64,000 bases of DNA from the NCBI GenBank assembly GCA_963721075.1, contig CAVRHV010000024.1, positions 1-64,000 of the forward strand. The letters run 5' to 3'. This DNA is from DATFVA01 sp963721075. GTDB taxonomy: Bacteria; Bacteroidota; Ignavibacteria; Ignavibacteriales; Ignavibacteriaceae. Below, one piece after another: positions 55,786 through 64,000 of the stretch (position 1 is the stretch's first letter; each line of letters starts with the position of its first letter). Both the position numbers and the translations under genes were made by a program. The notes beneath the pieces are model-generated. The model was not told where the DNA came from, made no database searches, and saw only the letters and a list, made by a program, of their open reading frames with translations.

Positions 55786-57171
55786 TCAGGCAAAAAGTTC
55801 TACATCAACTTCCGAATCATCTTCAAAATCATCATCAAAGAACATTTGTCCGTTCTTCGTCATTAATATCTCATTCATCTCATCCTGGAAGAAGAATTTG
55901 TCTTTACCGAAAGCGGGCATCAGCTCATTGTACCATGATATATTCGGATCATATTTGGCAAAGAACGGCCGTTTAACCCATTCAGGATTTCTTGCCTGCA
56001 GTAAAGTCAGTACGAACACCTTCTCGCCTCTGATTTCGGTAATTCCTTCAATTGCAACTTTACCAGGGAGGCACGACATTGATGGTCCGCGCACTGTTCT
56101 GCTCAAACCGGATACCTGTACATAAGCATCTCTGAATATGTTATATGCTCTCTCAAGAGGTATTTCAAAATAATTCTTTGCGCCGGTGTTTCTCTCTACG
56201 AAGAAATAATAGGGGATACATCCAAGATGAACCTGGTCTTTCCACATCTTTGCCCATACAGCAGGATCATCGTTGATATGTTTGATCAGGGGAGATTGAG
56301 TCCTTATCTGGGCACCGGTATTTCTTATTCTCCGGATTGCTTCTTTTGCTACATCGGTACTTAGTTCTTTCCAGTGGTTATAATGTCCCATTATAGCCAG
56401 GTGTTTTCCTGATGCAACAACTTTTTCAAACAATCTGAGCAGTTCATCCGATTCTTTATCGGTAACGTATTTGTAAGGCCAGTAGGCAACAGATTTCGTT
56501 CCGATCCTGATCGACTGAATATGATCAAATTCGGGTTCAAGCAGAGGTTCTATGTATGCTTTAATATTATTCAATCCCATGATCATTGGATCACCGCCCG
56601 TAAGAAGCACATCGGATACCTCTTTGTGTTTACGGAGGTACGTTTGAAATCTTCTGGATTCATCAGTTGCAAATCTAATGTCGTTCATTCCGACGAACTG
56701 AGCCCATCTGAAACAGAAAGTGCAGTAAGCGTGACAGGTTTGTCCGCTTGACGGAAATATAAGAACTGTTTCCCTGTATTTATGCTGAACGCCGGGAACC
56801 GGCTCATCATTAAGCCTGGGAACATTTTCTGTCATTTGACCGGCAGGGTGAGGATTAAGTTCGAGTCTTATTTCATCAATAACCTCTTTAACTTCCGCAC
56901 GGGGCAGATCCCTTTTCAATACATCTGCCATTCTCTCGAATTGATCGTCCGTGAGCATATCTTTCTGCAGAAAGGTCAGCTGATAAATCGGATCATCAGG
57001 CACATTATTCCAGTCAATTAACTCCTCAACCACATAGTTATTAGTTCTGAAAGGCAGAACATTAGAGACTACATTTAAAGCAAACTTTTCATCTTCGTTT
57101 AGAATTTTAAGTTGAGGGATGTTGTCTATATCCTTCAGACCGTAGAATTTCATTTTTCTGGGGGTAATCAT
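55786..57171 (-). CDS. kamA: Lysine 2,3-aminomutase family radical-SAM enzyme
   Basis: Radical SAM/PLP enzyme. The 461 residues include the cluster motif SGQTCHAYCTFCFRWAQFVG (C-x3-C-x2-C), LLTGGDPMIMGLNNIKAYIE, KSVAYWPYKYVTDKESDELL and GPSMSCLPGKVAIEG near the PLP-lysine region. Characterised relatives move the alpha-amino group of lysine to C3, giving beta-lysine for osmoprotection or catabolism. The partner acetyltransferase AblB and lysine-fermentation genes are absent nearby, so the substrate is not certain. The C-terminus is strongly acidic (DDDFEDDSEVDVELFA). GGAGG precedes the ATG. Confidence 0.85.
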   Translation of the reverse strand: MITPRKMKFYGLKDIDNIPQLKILNEDEKFALNVVSNVLPFRTNNYVVEELIDWNNVPDDPIYQLTFLQKDMLTDDQFERMADVLKRDLPRAEVKEVIDEIRLELNPHPAGQMTENVPRLNDEPVPGVQHKYRETVLIFPSSGQTCHAYCTFCFRWAQFVGMNDIRFATDESRRFQTYLRKHKEVSDVLLTGGDPMIMGLNNIKAYIEPLLEPEFDHIQSIRIGTKSVAYWPYKYVTDKESDELLRLFEKVVASGKHLAIMGHYNHWKELSTDVAKEAIRRIRNTGAQIRTQSPLIKHINDDPAVWAKMWKDQVHLGCIPYYFFVERNTGAKNYFEIPLERAYNIFRDAYVQVSGLSRTVRGPSMSCLPGKVAIEGITEIRGEKVFVLTLLQARNPEWVKRPFFAKYDPNISWYNELMPAFGKDKFFFQDEMNEILMTKNGQMFFDDDFEDDSEVDVELFA

Positions 57172-57302
57172 GATAACATTCCTCCGGATTATGGATGGAT
57201 AAAATAGCGTAATTAGATTTTGTAATGTGTACTTGCTAAAGCAAGTGTGTATCAGGAAAAGTCAGTAACAGACGATTTCGTGATTAGGTAGTAAGCGTTA
57301 AG

Positions 57303-57338
57303 ATAAAAAAAAATCCTTACGAGTCAAGGATTATTTTT
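57303..57338. terminator. Hairpin upstream of kamA, possible bidirectional terminator
   Basis: AATCCTT and AAGGATT form a 7-bp stem around ACGAGTC, with an A run before it and a T run after it, between kamA and the small basic-protein gene. Confidence 0.55.
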
Positions 57339-57377
57339 GGGAACATCTGAGGTGTTTTCCCCGGGAAAGTATAATGA

Positions 57378-57404
57378 AAAAAAGCGGCAGAAACCGCTCT
57401 TTTT
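57378..57404 (-). terminator. Terminator of the small basic-protein gene
   Basis: On the minus strand AGCGG-TTTCTG-CCGCT is followed by a T run, just downstream of the stop at 57408. Confidence 0.7.
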
Positions 57405-57407
57405 CAT

Positions 57408-57572
57408 CTATTTAAGATCAGTAACCTTGCTGATATCGTCGATTTTAACGAATTTTTCGTTGAATTTATATGAACCTTTTGAAGTTTTAACCGTTTTAAT
57501 AAGTTTTACACTTATTCCTTCGGTTTTCTTCTTAGCTTTTGATTTATCAGCAAAACTTTGTTGTTTGGCCAT
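57408..57572 (-). CDS. Small basic protein, DUF4295-like
   Basis: The 54-residue lysine-rich protein (MAKQQSFADKSKAKKKTEG ... VKLIKTVKTSKGSYKFNEKF ... VKIDDISKVTDLK) resembles the short DUF4295 proteins that Bacteroidota carry near ribosomal-protein genes. The match is by eye and modest. The ATG is chosen because AGGAG lies seven bases upstream; an upstream in-frame start would add nine residues. It has its own terminator, so it is expressed as a single gene. An RNA- or ribosome-associated role is a guess from composition. Confidence 0.7.
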   Translation of the reverse strand: MAKQQSFADKSKAKKKTEGISVKLIKTVKTSKGSYKFNEKFVKIDDISKVTDLK

Positions 57573-57730
57573 TTTATTCTCCTGAATTAAGGGAGACAAA
57601 TATAGAAAATCTAATTCTCAAAAAAAAGATGCATTCGGGGAAAACTTTTTACCCAGAATAGGTAAGTTGTTACGTAAATAGAAAATACTTTCAAATTAGC
57701 AGGCTAGCCTCAGATTTACTCCCATTGCTC

Positions 57731-58198
57731 TCAAATCACATCGGCAAATTTTCCTTTGATCAGTTCTGCAAGATTCAGGGGTGAAATCCGTATTTGCATA
57801 CCCCTTATTCCCGCACTGATATAAATATTATCCATAATTTGCGCCGTTTCTTCAATAAATACAGGATATTCCTTCTTCATTCCGATCGGTGAGCATCCTC
57901 CCTTAATGTATCCGGTCAGGGGAAGTAGTTCTGACTGCCTGATCATTTCAATTTTTTTACTTCCGCTCGCTGAAGCTGCTTTCTTAAGATTCAACTCCTG
58001 GTTAACCGGTATGCAGAAAACGAAAATTGAATTTTTATCATTCCTGGTTACCAGTGTTTTGAATACGGAATCCTCACCGGCATTAATCTTCCGGGCAACA
58101 GAGGTTCCGCTCAGATCATCCTCATTAACTTCATACTCAAAAGTTTCATATGGAATTTTATGCGCTTCCACAATCCTGACGGCGTTGGTTTTATTCAT
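57731..58198 (-). CDS. ybaK: Cys-tRNA(Pro)/Cys-tRNA(Cys) deacylase YbaK
   Basis: Trans-editing enzyme that removes cysteine from tRNA(Pro). The 155 residues have the YbaK/EbsC layout: NAVRIVEAHKIPYETFEYEV, the conserved Lys in EDSVFKTLVTRNDKNSIFVF, VNQELNLKKAASASGSKKIE, and TGYIKGGCSPIGMKKEYPVF with the substrate-binding Gly loop. It overlaps the stop of the OppF-like gene by 4 bases and may be co-transcribed with the transporter ATPases. Confidence 0.9.
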   Translation of the reverse strand: MNKTNAVRIVEAHKIPYETFEYEVNEDDLSGTSVARKINAGEDSVFKTLVTRNDKNSIFVFCIPVNQELNLKKAASASGSKKIEMIRQSELLPLTGYIKGGCSPIGMKKEYPVFIEETAQIMDNIYISAGIRGMQIRISPLNLAELIKGKFADVI

Positions 58199-58968
58199 TG
58201 CCCGGAACTTGCATTAAAATCTTCAAAAGTGAGGTCGTAATTTTCCGACTTCAATAAAAACTTTGTGTAGGAGTGTTTAGGTGAGTTAAAGATGTCTTCA
58301 GTATTTCCATGTTCCACAAGTCTGCCCCGGTAAATAATCATTATCTCATCACATAATTTCCGCAGCAGACGAATATTATGAGCAATGCATATCAGGGTTA
58401 TGCTGTACTCCTCTTTTATTTTTTTAAAGAGATTAAGAAAGTTGAGCTGGGATTCCGGATCCTGAGCCGAAAAGGGTTCATCAAGTATCAGAACCTCCGG
58501 TTTAACTGCAAGGAGTCTGGCCAGAGCTGCCCTTTGCTGTTCACCTCCGCTGAGTTCGTATCCCTTTCTTTCCCATAATGCGGAAGGGAAATCAAGCGAC
58601 TGAAATAATCTCGTTCTTGTCTCATCAATACCGGCTTTTCCTGTCCTCATTCTCACGGCTTCCTCCACAACTTCCTGTACCTTTCTGAAAGGGTTGAGTA
58701 TTTCGCCGTTATTTTGAAATAAGATCTGTACAGGAGAGGTCTTATGTATTTTCGATGCTTCGAGGTCGAAATTTATTTCTCCTGATGTGGGTACTAATAT
58801 TCCCGCGAGCAGTTTTCCGAGGGTAGTTTTACCGCTGCCCGACTCACCGGCAATCCCTAATGTTCTTTCTTTCCCGAGTTCAAAAGAAATGTTTTCGAGT
58901 ATAGATATTTTTCCCTCATTCCCCTTTACACTATAGGATAAATTATTTACACGAAGCAGTTTCTTCAT
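58195..58968 (-). CDS. Peptide/nickel-type ABC transporter ATPase, OppF/DppF-like
   Basis: ATP-binding subunit of a dipeptide/oligopeptide importer. The 257 residues have Walker A GIAGESGSGKTTLGKLLAGI, the Q-loop (VQILFQNNGEILNPFRKVQE), signature YELSGGEQQRAALARLLAVK, and Walker B PEVLILDEPFSAQDPESQ with its catalytic Glu. The domain after the core is short, so the usual OppF C-terminal extension is reduced. It overlaps the OppD-like gene by 4 bases and ybaK by 4 bases. Confidence 0.88.
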   Translation of the reverse strand: MKKLLRVNNLSYSVKGNEGKISILENISFELGKERTLGIAGESGSGKTTLGKLLAGILVPTSGEINFDLEASKIHKTSPVQILFQNNGEILNPFRKVQEVVEEAVRMRTGKAGIDETRTRLFQSLDFPSALWERKGYELSGGEQQRAALARLLAVKPEVLILDEPFSAQDPESQLNFLNLFKKIKEEYSITLICIAHNIRLLRKLCDEIMIIYRGRLVEHGNTEDIFNSPKHSYTKFLLKSENYDLTFEDFNASSGQ

Positions 58969-59714
58969 TTTAGTTGATTATAAGCTGAAACAAATTTTTC
59001 GACCCCGGGATCGGATCTTTCAAAGAACTCTTCTGAAGGATAGAAGGGGGAGAGAGTTCCGTCTCCCAGAAATGCAATCCGGTCTCCGGCGTTTCCGGCA
59101 AATTCCAGATCCTGGCTAACAAGCAGAACAGAATTTTGATCTCTTTGAACGTATTCTTTCAACTTCAAAATTATCAGGTTGGAAACGGGGGTATCTATAC
59201 CGGAAGTTGGTTCATCAAGGATCAATATTTCAGGATTTACAAGTAAAGCGGAGGCCAGAAGCAGCCTCTGTGCCATTCCACCGCTGATTTCGTAAGGGTA
59301 GAGTTTGAACAAGCCCTTTATTTCAGGCAGCATCAGCTTATCGAAAAGATCCTTCAGCTCAGGATTATCTTCATACCGCTGAAAATAATGTCCGACATTC
59401 CTTAATGGATCAAAACTATTAATCGCATCCTGAAATACATACCTGATTTTATTTCTGCGGATCTCCGATAAATCCGTCATACGATATAGTCGTCAGATCA
59501 GTATCATTCAAATAAATCCTTACCTGATACGGAATAAAACCTTTCATCAAGCAGTCGTCGTTAAGGATCGGATAAGTGTTGATTTACCGGTACCGTTTTT
59601 TCCAACAATAACATTGATACTGTTGTTTTCCAGCTGAAAGGATAGATCCTTTAGAATAACTCTTTCTGTTCCATCACCCCTGAAAGCAATATTATTTATT
59701 TCTGCTTTAAGCAT
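58965..59714 (-). CDS. Peptide/nickel-type ABC transporter ATPase, OppD/DppD-like, three frame breaks
   Basis: Second ATPase subunit of the same transporter. The start MLKAEINNIAFRGDGTERVI lies far upstream of the longest open frame. It carries Walker A VIVGKNGTGKSTLIRSLT. After breaks near 59558, 59519 and 59485, each one extra base, it continues RLLDERFYSVSGK, IYLNDTDLTTISYD and DLSEIRRNKIRYVFQDAINS. The intact frame then has the signature YEISGGMAQRLLLASALLVN and Walker B PEILILDEPTSGIDTP. The corrected length is about 248 residues, short for OppD. Divergent from the binding-protein gene across 83 bases. Confidence 0.82.
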
Positions 59715-59797
59715 TTGATGCGCTTTTATTTTTTATTTGTTAAACAAAATAATAAATTAACTGCAAATTTATTAAACTACTCTCAGGAGAAGAGTTA

Positions 59798-61457
59798 ATG
59801 AAAGTAAGATACCTCCATATTCTGATATTTCTTTCTTCCTTAATTTTTTTCTCGTCCTGCCGGAATGGTTCAGCTTCAAAGGATTATATCGTAATAGGGA
59901 TTGCACAGGATGTTGAATCAATAAATCCATTATTTGCATTCAGCGTGGATGAGGGAAGCATATCCGAACTTCTTTACCTGGGTATGGTACAGCATGACTG
60001 GGACGAAAAGAAAGGTGAAATAACCTCTGAACCACTTCTTGCTAAAGACTGGGAGTGGGATCCGGATACTTCCTCAATTACTATAAACCTGCGCAATGAC
60101 GTCAAATGGTCGGATGGAAAACAGCTTACTGCAAAGGATGTGGCTTTTTCGTTCGATATTTTTTCGGATCCCGTAGTTGACAGCAGGTTATTCGGAAGCT
60201 TTGAGAAATTTTATACCGACAGTACCGGTCATATCCTGGCTGATAAAACATTTCAGATTTTATCCGATCATAAGCTGAAGATAAATTTTATACCCCATTC
60301 ACATCCGACCTTGTTCAATATTGACATTCCGATCCTTCCCGAACATATTTTTTCTAAAATGAACAGGAAAGAATTAGCAACATCCGATCTCAATTCAAAA
60401 CCTGTTACAAATGGCCCTTACAGGATGGATTAACTGGGATAAGAATCAATCACTGACCCTTAAGGCAGACAGCTCTTCGTTTTTATACCATGACGGAATT
60501 ATAAACAGGATAGTTTTTAAGATAATCCCGGAATATACATCAAGGGTTACACAGCTTAAGAAAGGTGAAATTGATCTCTGCGAGCTTATTAAGCCGGAAG
60601 ATACTCCTGAGCTGACGAAACAGGAGAATATTGAGATTGTCCCGGTTAAAGGGAGGGAATATGAATATGTCGGCTGGAATAATATAGACCCGGATGCCTT
60701 TAATAACAGCGGTAAACTTGTACCCAATAAGTTTTTTGGTTCGGAAAAGACGAGAAGAGCTCTTTCTTATGCTATAAATAAAAAAGAAATACTGGAAGAA
60801 TATCTGCATAACTATGGTCAGCTGGCTGTGGGACCGGTTTCCCCGATATTTAAGGAAGTGATTAATAATAATGTAAAACCTTACAGCTATGATCCTGCTA
60901 AAGCAAAACAACTGTTGAATGAAGAAGGCTGGAAGGATACCAATAATGACGGGATTCTCGATAAGAACGGTGTTAAATTCGCTTTCGATCTTTATATACC
61001 CGGAGGGAACCCGCTGCGTAACTATTCGGCCACAGTTATAAAGAATGATCTGAAGAATATAGGTATCTCTGTAAATATACAGACCATGGAACTAAATACT
61101 TTCCTGGATAATTTGTTTTCAAAGAAATTCAATGCATGGATTGCCAGCTGGTATATTGCTATTCCGCTTGATGTCAAAATGATGTGGTATTCGGATATAA
61201 AAAGCACTCCCCTTAATGTTCAGAGCTATTCGAATAAGCAGATTGATAAGATCCTGGATGAAATAGAACAAAGTCCTGCTAAGGAAAAACTTCACGAACT
61301 TTATAAACAGTTCCAGGAGATAATGCATAACGATGAGCCCGTAACATTTTTGTATTGGATTGATGATATTACCGCACATAATAAGAGAATAAAGAACATC
61401 GACATCAATCCTCTTGGAGTAATTCACCACTGCTGGAATTGGGAACTGGAAGAATAA
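59798..61457 (+). CDS. Peptide ABC transporter substrate-binding lipoprotein (family 5), one frame break
   Basis: Extracytoplasmic binding protein of the DppA/OppA family. The lipoprotein signal ends LIFFSSC, with the Cys at about residue 24. The family 5 signature covers SITINLRNDVKWSDGKQLTA and KDVAFSFDIF. The frame changes near 60424-60428: dropping one base joins NGPYR to WINWDKNQSLTLKADSSS, giving about 552 residues. The second half has YAINKKEILEEYLHNYGQLA, VGPVSPIF and SYDPAKAKQLLNEEGW. AGGAG precedes the ATG. The two permease genes follow directly, the first overlapping slightly depending on its start. Confidence 0.9.
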
Positions 61458-61468
61458 TTATTTTTATT

Positions 61469-62455
61469 ATGAAAGAAAGTTTCGGCAGAGCAATATTATT
61501 CAGGATAGCATCCTCACTGCTGATCTTGTTTTTCCTGGTTAGTTTCCTGTTTTTTTTATTGCGTATCTCTCCCGGGGGCCCCGAACAAAAATATATTTCA
61601 CCCCAGTTAAAACCCGAGTTAATGCAGAAAGTAAGGGAGTCATTTAACCTTGATAAACCTATTATTGATCAGTACAGCGCTTTCCTGGTTAACTCTTTTG
61701 AAGGAAATTTCGGCGTTTCATATAACTACAGGGAGCCGGTATTTGAGGTAATAATGGATTACCTTCCGTTCACACTGGTTTTTGCGCTTATAGTGGTAAT
61801 TGTACAACTTATTCTGAGTTTCTGGCTCTCTTTCATTTCTGTCGATAATCTGAACAGCGGGAAAGACAGAGCGATATCCAGGTTTACACTTTTGCTCTAT
61901 TCGATACCAACTTTCGTGGCAGGCGTATTTTTAATCTATATCTTTTCCGTGAAAATAGATCTTTTCCCGTCTTCAGGCTTGAAATCAATTGAGCATAATG
62001 AAATGAGTTTTGCTTCGCAGATCTGGGATTATGTTATTCACCTCGTGCTGCCCGTAATAACTCTCTGTCTCGGCGGCATCGCAGTTTATTACAGGTACTT
62101 AAGGGATAACCTGGAAGAAATTTATAACAAACCATTTATACTAAACCTGAGAGCTTCCGGAGTAAGTGAGAGAAGAATAACGCTGAGACATGTTATTCCG
62201 AATGCTTTAAATCCTCTCATTACGGTTGCCGGTATCGATCTTGGACTGTTGTTGAGCGGTGCACTTATTACTGAAGTTATTTTCGGACTGCCGGGGATGG
62301 GCAGACTGACGGTTACCGCTATCCTGACCCGTGATTATCCTCTGGTACTTGGCTGTACCTTTATTGCCGGGGTTTTTATTATTATAACAAATCTTGCAGC
62401 AGATATCATTAAAGCAAGAATTGATAAAAGATTAATCAAAGGAATTTCCGGTTAA
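61469..62455 (+). CDS. Peptide ABC transporter permease, DppB-like
   Basis: Inner-membrane permease with six expected helices in about 328 residues. The N-terminal helix is ASSLLILFFLVSFLFFLLRI. The DppB-type segment RESFNLDKPIIDQYSAFLVN and SFEGNFGVSYNYREPVFEVI precede the transport domain. The ATPase-contact loop is in LRDNLEEIYNKPFILNLRAS and GVSERRITLRHVIPNALNPL. The Met at 61469 is preferred; an upstream in-frame start at 61439 would overlap the binding-protein gene. Confidence 0.88.
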   Translation: MKESFGRAILFRIASSLLILFFLVSFLFFLLRISPGGPEQKYISPQLKPELMQKVRESFNLDKPIIDQYSAFLVNSFEGNFGVSYNYREPVFEVIMDYLPFTLVFALIVVIVQLILSFWLSFISVDNLNSGKDRAISRFTLLLYSIPTFVAGVFLIYIFSVKIDLFPSSGLKSIEHNEMSFASQIWDYVIHLVLPVITLCLGGIAVYYRYLRDNLEEIYNKPFILNLRASGVSERRITLRHVIPNALNPLITVAGIDLGLLLSGALITEVIFGLPGMGRLTVTAILTRDYPLVLGCTFIAGVFIIITNLAADIIKARIDKRLIKGISG

Positions 62456-63709
62456 TTGAATTTTCAGATTAAAAATCGGCATCTTATAATATTTATCCTG
62501 CTGGCGATAATTATTCTCCGGTATTCGCGCCTGATGGATATAGCTGTGCTGTTTTTTTCTTTTGTAACTTCGCTCTTTAAAAGCAGTTCGCAGACTCTTT
62601 CAGTGTCCGGTCTCTCACTGGCAGATAATTTCGTATCATTAATTCTGATCATTGCTTTGCTGATATTTCTGTCGGCAGCCGGAAGAAAACTAACGGTTCT
62701 GAACAAAAAATTAAATCTGACATCTTCGGTCATAATTTTACTGTTAACCTTCTTTGTCTTTTCTCCCGTTGTATCTACCTGCGATCCTGATTTTCAGGGT
62801 GATATAGGAGTAACAAAACTCCTGCCCCCTCTTTCAGGAGTAAAGACTCTGTCTCCTTCAGAGAATACTTCCGATCTTTCAGTACTGAAAAACCGGCTGC
62901 TGGAAAACCCGGTTATATACATTGACAGTATAAGTAAAGAAGGTAATGAATTTTATTATTTTCAGAACGAAGAGAAAAAAAGGGCAGAACCGGATAACAT
63001 AAAATTTGATAACGGAGTGCCGGATGTAAGTTCGAGACTGTTCATTCTCGGAACGGATGAATTTGGGAGGGATATATATTCACGACTAGTGTATGGAACA
63101 AGAATCTCGATGATTGTGGGATTGGGAGCGGTTATAGTTGCATTTATTTTAGGTATCGGACTCGGCTTTCTTGCGGGCTATTCAGGCTGGTTTTTTGACG
63201 CCCTGCTGAACCGATTTACAGATATGTTTCTTTCGATTCCTGTTATTTTCCTGATCATTCTCATACTTACTTTTTTCGGTAATTCGATATTTACTATCAT
63301 TTTTATCCTTGGATTTTCAGGCTGGATGAGCCTGTTTAAGATAGTCCGAAGTGAAGTTATTGCGATTAAGCAGAAGGACTATTTCATTACAGCGGTTAAA
63401 ATAGGTTTACCGGGAAGGCAATTACTTACCAGAGAAATTTTTCCGGTTATTATAGCACCGGTCGTTGTAAATCTTATATTTCAGTATGGAAATGTTATTC
63501 TTGCTGAAGCAGCATTAAGTTATTTAGGCCTCGGAACTGCACTAAATTATCCTTCCTGGGGTGGTATGATTGAAGCGGGTCAGGAGTATTTGTCCCAGGC
63601 GTGGTGGATGATTCTTTTTCCGGGACTTGCTTTGATACTGACCCTATTTACTGCAAATAACCTGGGAAGAGAACTGAATCAGTTTTATAATCCTCGAATG
63701 AACAAATGA
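62456..63709 (+). CDS. Peptide ABC transporter permease, DppC-like
   Basis: Second permease. The 417 residues are longer than typical DppC (about 300). The extra N-terminal part contains three hydrophobic helices and a periplasmic loop (FSPVVSTCDPDFQGDIGVTK) before the standard core: LFILGTDEFGRDIYSRLVYG, TRISMIVGLGAVIVAFILGI and VRSEVIAIKQKDYFITAVKI. The start is a TTG immediately after the stop of the preceding permease (TAATTG), consistent with coupled translation. Its stop overlaps the kinase ATG as ATGA. Confidence 0.86.
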   Translation: MNFQIKNRHLIIFILLAIIILRYSRLMDIAVLFFSFVTSLFKSSSQTLSVSGLSLADNFVSLILIIALLIFLSAAGRKLTVLNKKLNLTSSVIILLLTFFVFSPVVSTCDPDFQGDIGVTKLLPPLSGVKTLSPSENTSDLSVLKNRLLENPVIYIDSISKEGNEFYYFQNEEKKRAEPDNIKFDNGVPDVSSRLFILGTDEFGRDIYSRLVYGTRISMIVGLGAVIVAFILGIGLGFLAGYSGWFFDALLNRFTDMFLSIPVIFLIILILTFFGNSIFTIIFILGFSGWMSLFKIVRSEVIAIKQKDYFITAVKIGLPGRQLLTREIFPVIIAPVVVNLIFQYGNVILAEAALSYLGLGTALNYPSWGGMIEAGQEYLSQAWWMILFPGLALILTLFTANNLGRELNQFYNPRMNK

Positions 63710-64000
63710 TTAATGGCAGATATAAAATAGTGCAGAAAGCTGGAGAGGGGAGAAGCACCGTTTATCTCTGTGAAGACAGGTTGGAAAAAAATTCCCGCGT
63801 GGCGATTAAGATCCTGCCCCCTTCTGTCAGTGAAGAAGAAAAAAAAGCTTTCCGTGATGAATACTTTCTCCTTCAGAGATTAAACCATCCGAATATTATA
63901 AGCGTTTTTGATTATGGTGCGGTGGCAGCTTTAGATGACGAAGATAAGTCTTTTCATATCAGTACAGGCAGTCCTTTTTTTACACTTGAGTATTTTGAGG
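63706..64000 (+). CDS. Serine/threonine protein kinase, N-terminal part
   Basis: The gene runs off the right edge. About 98 residues are visible. The ATP glycine-rich loop is YKIVQKAGEGRSTVYLCED, the ATP-anchoring Lys sits in VAIKILPPS, and HPNIISVFDYG covers the C-helix/beta-4 region of a Hanks-type kinase. An insertion follows before FFTLEYFE, the hinge. The catalytic loop is outside the window. The ATGA overlap with the permease stop implies cotranslation with the peptide transporter. Confidence 0.88.
   Translation, partial: MINGRYKIVQKAGEGRSTVYLCEDRLEKNSRVAIKILPPSVSEEEKKAFRDEYFLLQRLNHPNIISVFDYGAVAALDDEDKSFHISTGSPFFTLEYFE

Noticed and set aside
362..61457. Programmed +1 ribosomal frameshifting as the cause of the many breaks
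   Set aside because: The breaks occur at unrelated contexts in about 16 genes with no shared slippery site or stop-codon context. A few (pdxB, DUF1579, one in ogt) need a base added instead. Error or decay explains all of them.

Overview
The window looks like a chromosome segment from an Ignavibacteria-type member of the Bacteroidota/Chlorobiota group. The base composition is moderately AT-rich. Three secreted proteins end in the type IX secretion (T9SS) sorting domain with the S/F-Q-N-Y/F-PNPFNP signature. There are also a TonB receptor, an OmpA protein with thrombospondin-type repeats and an Aquifex-type aconitase. This is almost entirely housekeeping and envelope DNA. I see no insertion sequence, prophage, CRISPR array, rRNA or tRNA.

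Layout. 1-4.5 kb: manganese regulator, Nramp-UspA transporter, exonuclease III and class II photolyase. 4.9-12.8 kb: tRNA hydroxylase TrhO, TonB receptor, a T9SS-exported BNR protein, a PAS histidine kinase and a TonB-C protein. 12.8-15.4 kb: PdxB and MgtE. 15.6-23.4 kb: a nucleotide-sugar operon (WbpA/B/D/E-like, RmlA, RmlC, Fcl, Gmd). 23.4-28.4 kb, minus strand: ECF sigma factor, zinc-finger anti-sigma with TPRs, and a large exported TPR-CHAT peptidase. 28.5-36.8 kb: T9SS protein, OmpA, PepT, TrhP (U32), pyrophosphatase and ProRS. 36.8-44.2 kb, minus strand: a run of small stress and repair genes (RibD-C reductase, DUF1579, Ada, SDR, YdeI, MsrB, haem-binding protein, YbaK-like, GYD). 44.4-57.6 kb: aconitase, DUF421, PncB, QueC-QueF-GlnD-MurI, asparaginase, Nfu, Ogt and KamA. 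57.7-64 kb: YbaK, a divergent oligopeptide ABC transporter, and the start of a Ser/Thr kinase.

The most important reading note concerns sequence quality. About 28 single-base frame breaks and one in-frame stop fall in 17 genes, including ones that should be indispensable such as murI. About 25 of the 28 are one extra base, often outside homopolymers. I read this mainly as uncorrected indel error in the assembly rather than pseudogenisation, so broken genes are given as whole CDS spans with the break positions. Only ogt is typed as a pseudogene, because its breaks are so dense.

The best candidate for an under-described system is the ECF sigma / membrane anti-sigma-TPR / exported TPR-CHAT peptidase operon at 23357-28417. 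It has the parts for a proteolytically triggered envelope response. It also recalls, without any Cas genes, the TPR-CHAT plus sigma-factor logic of type III-E craspase.
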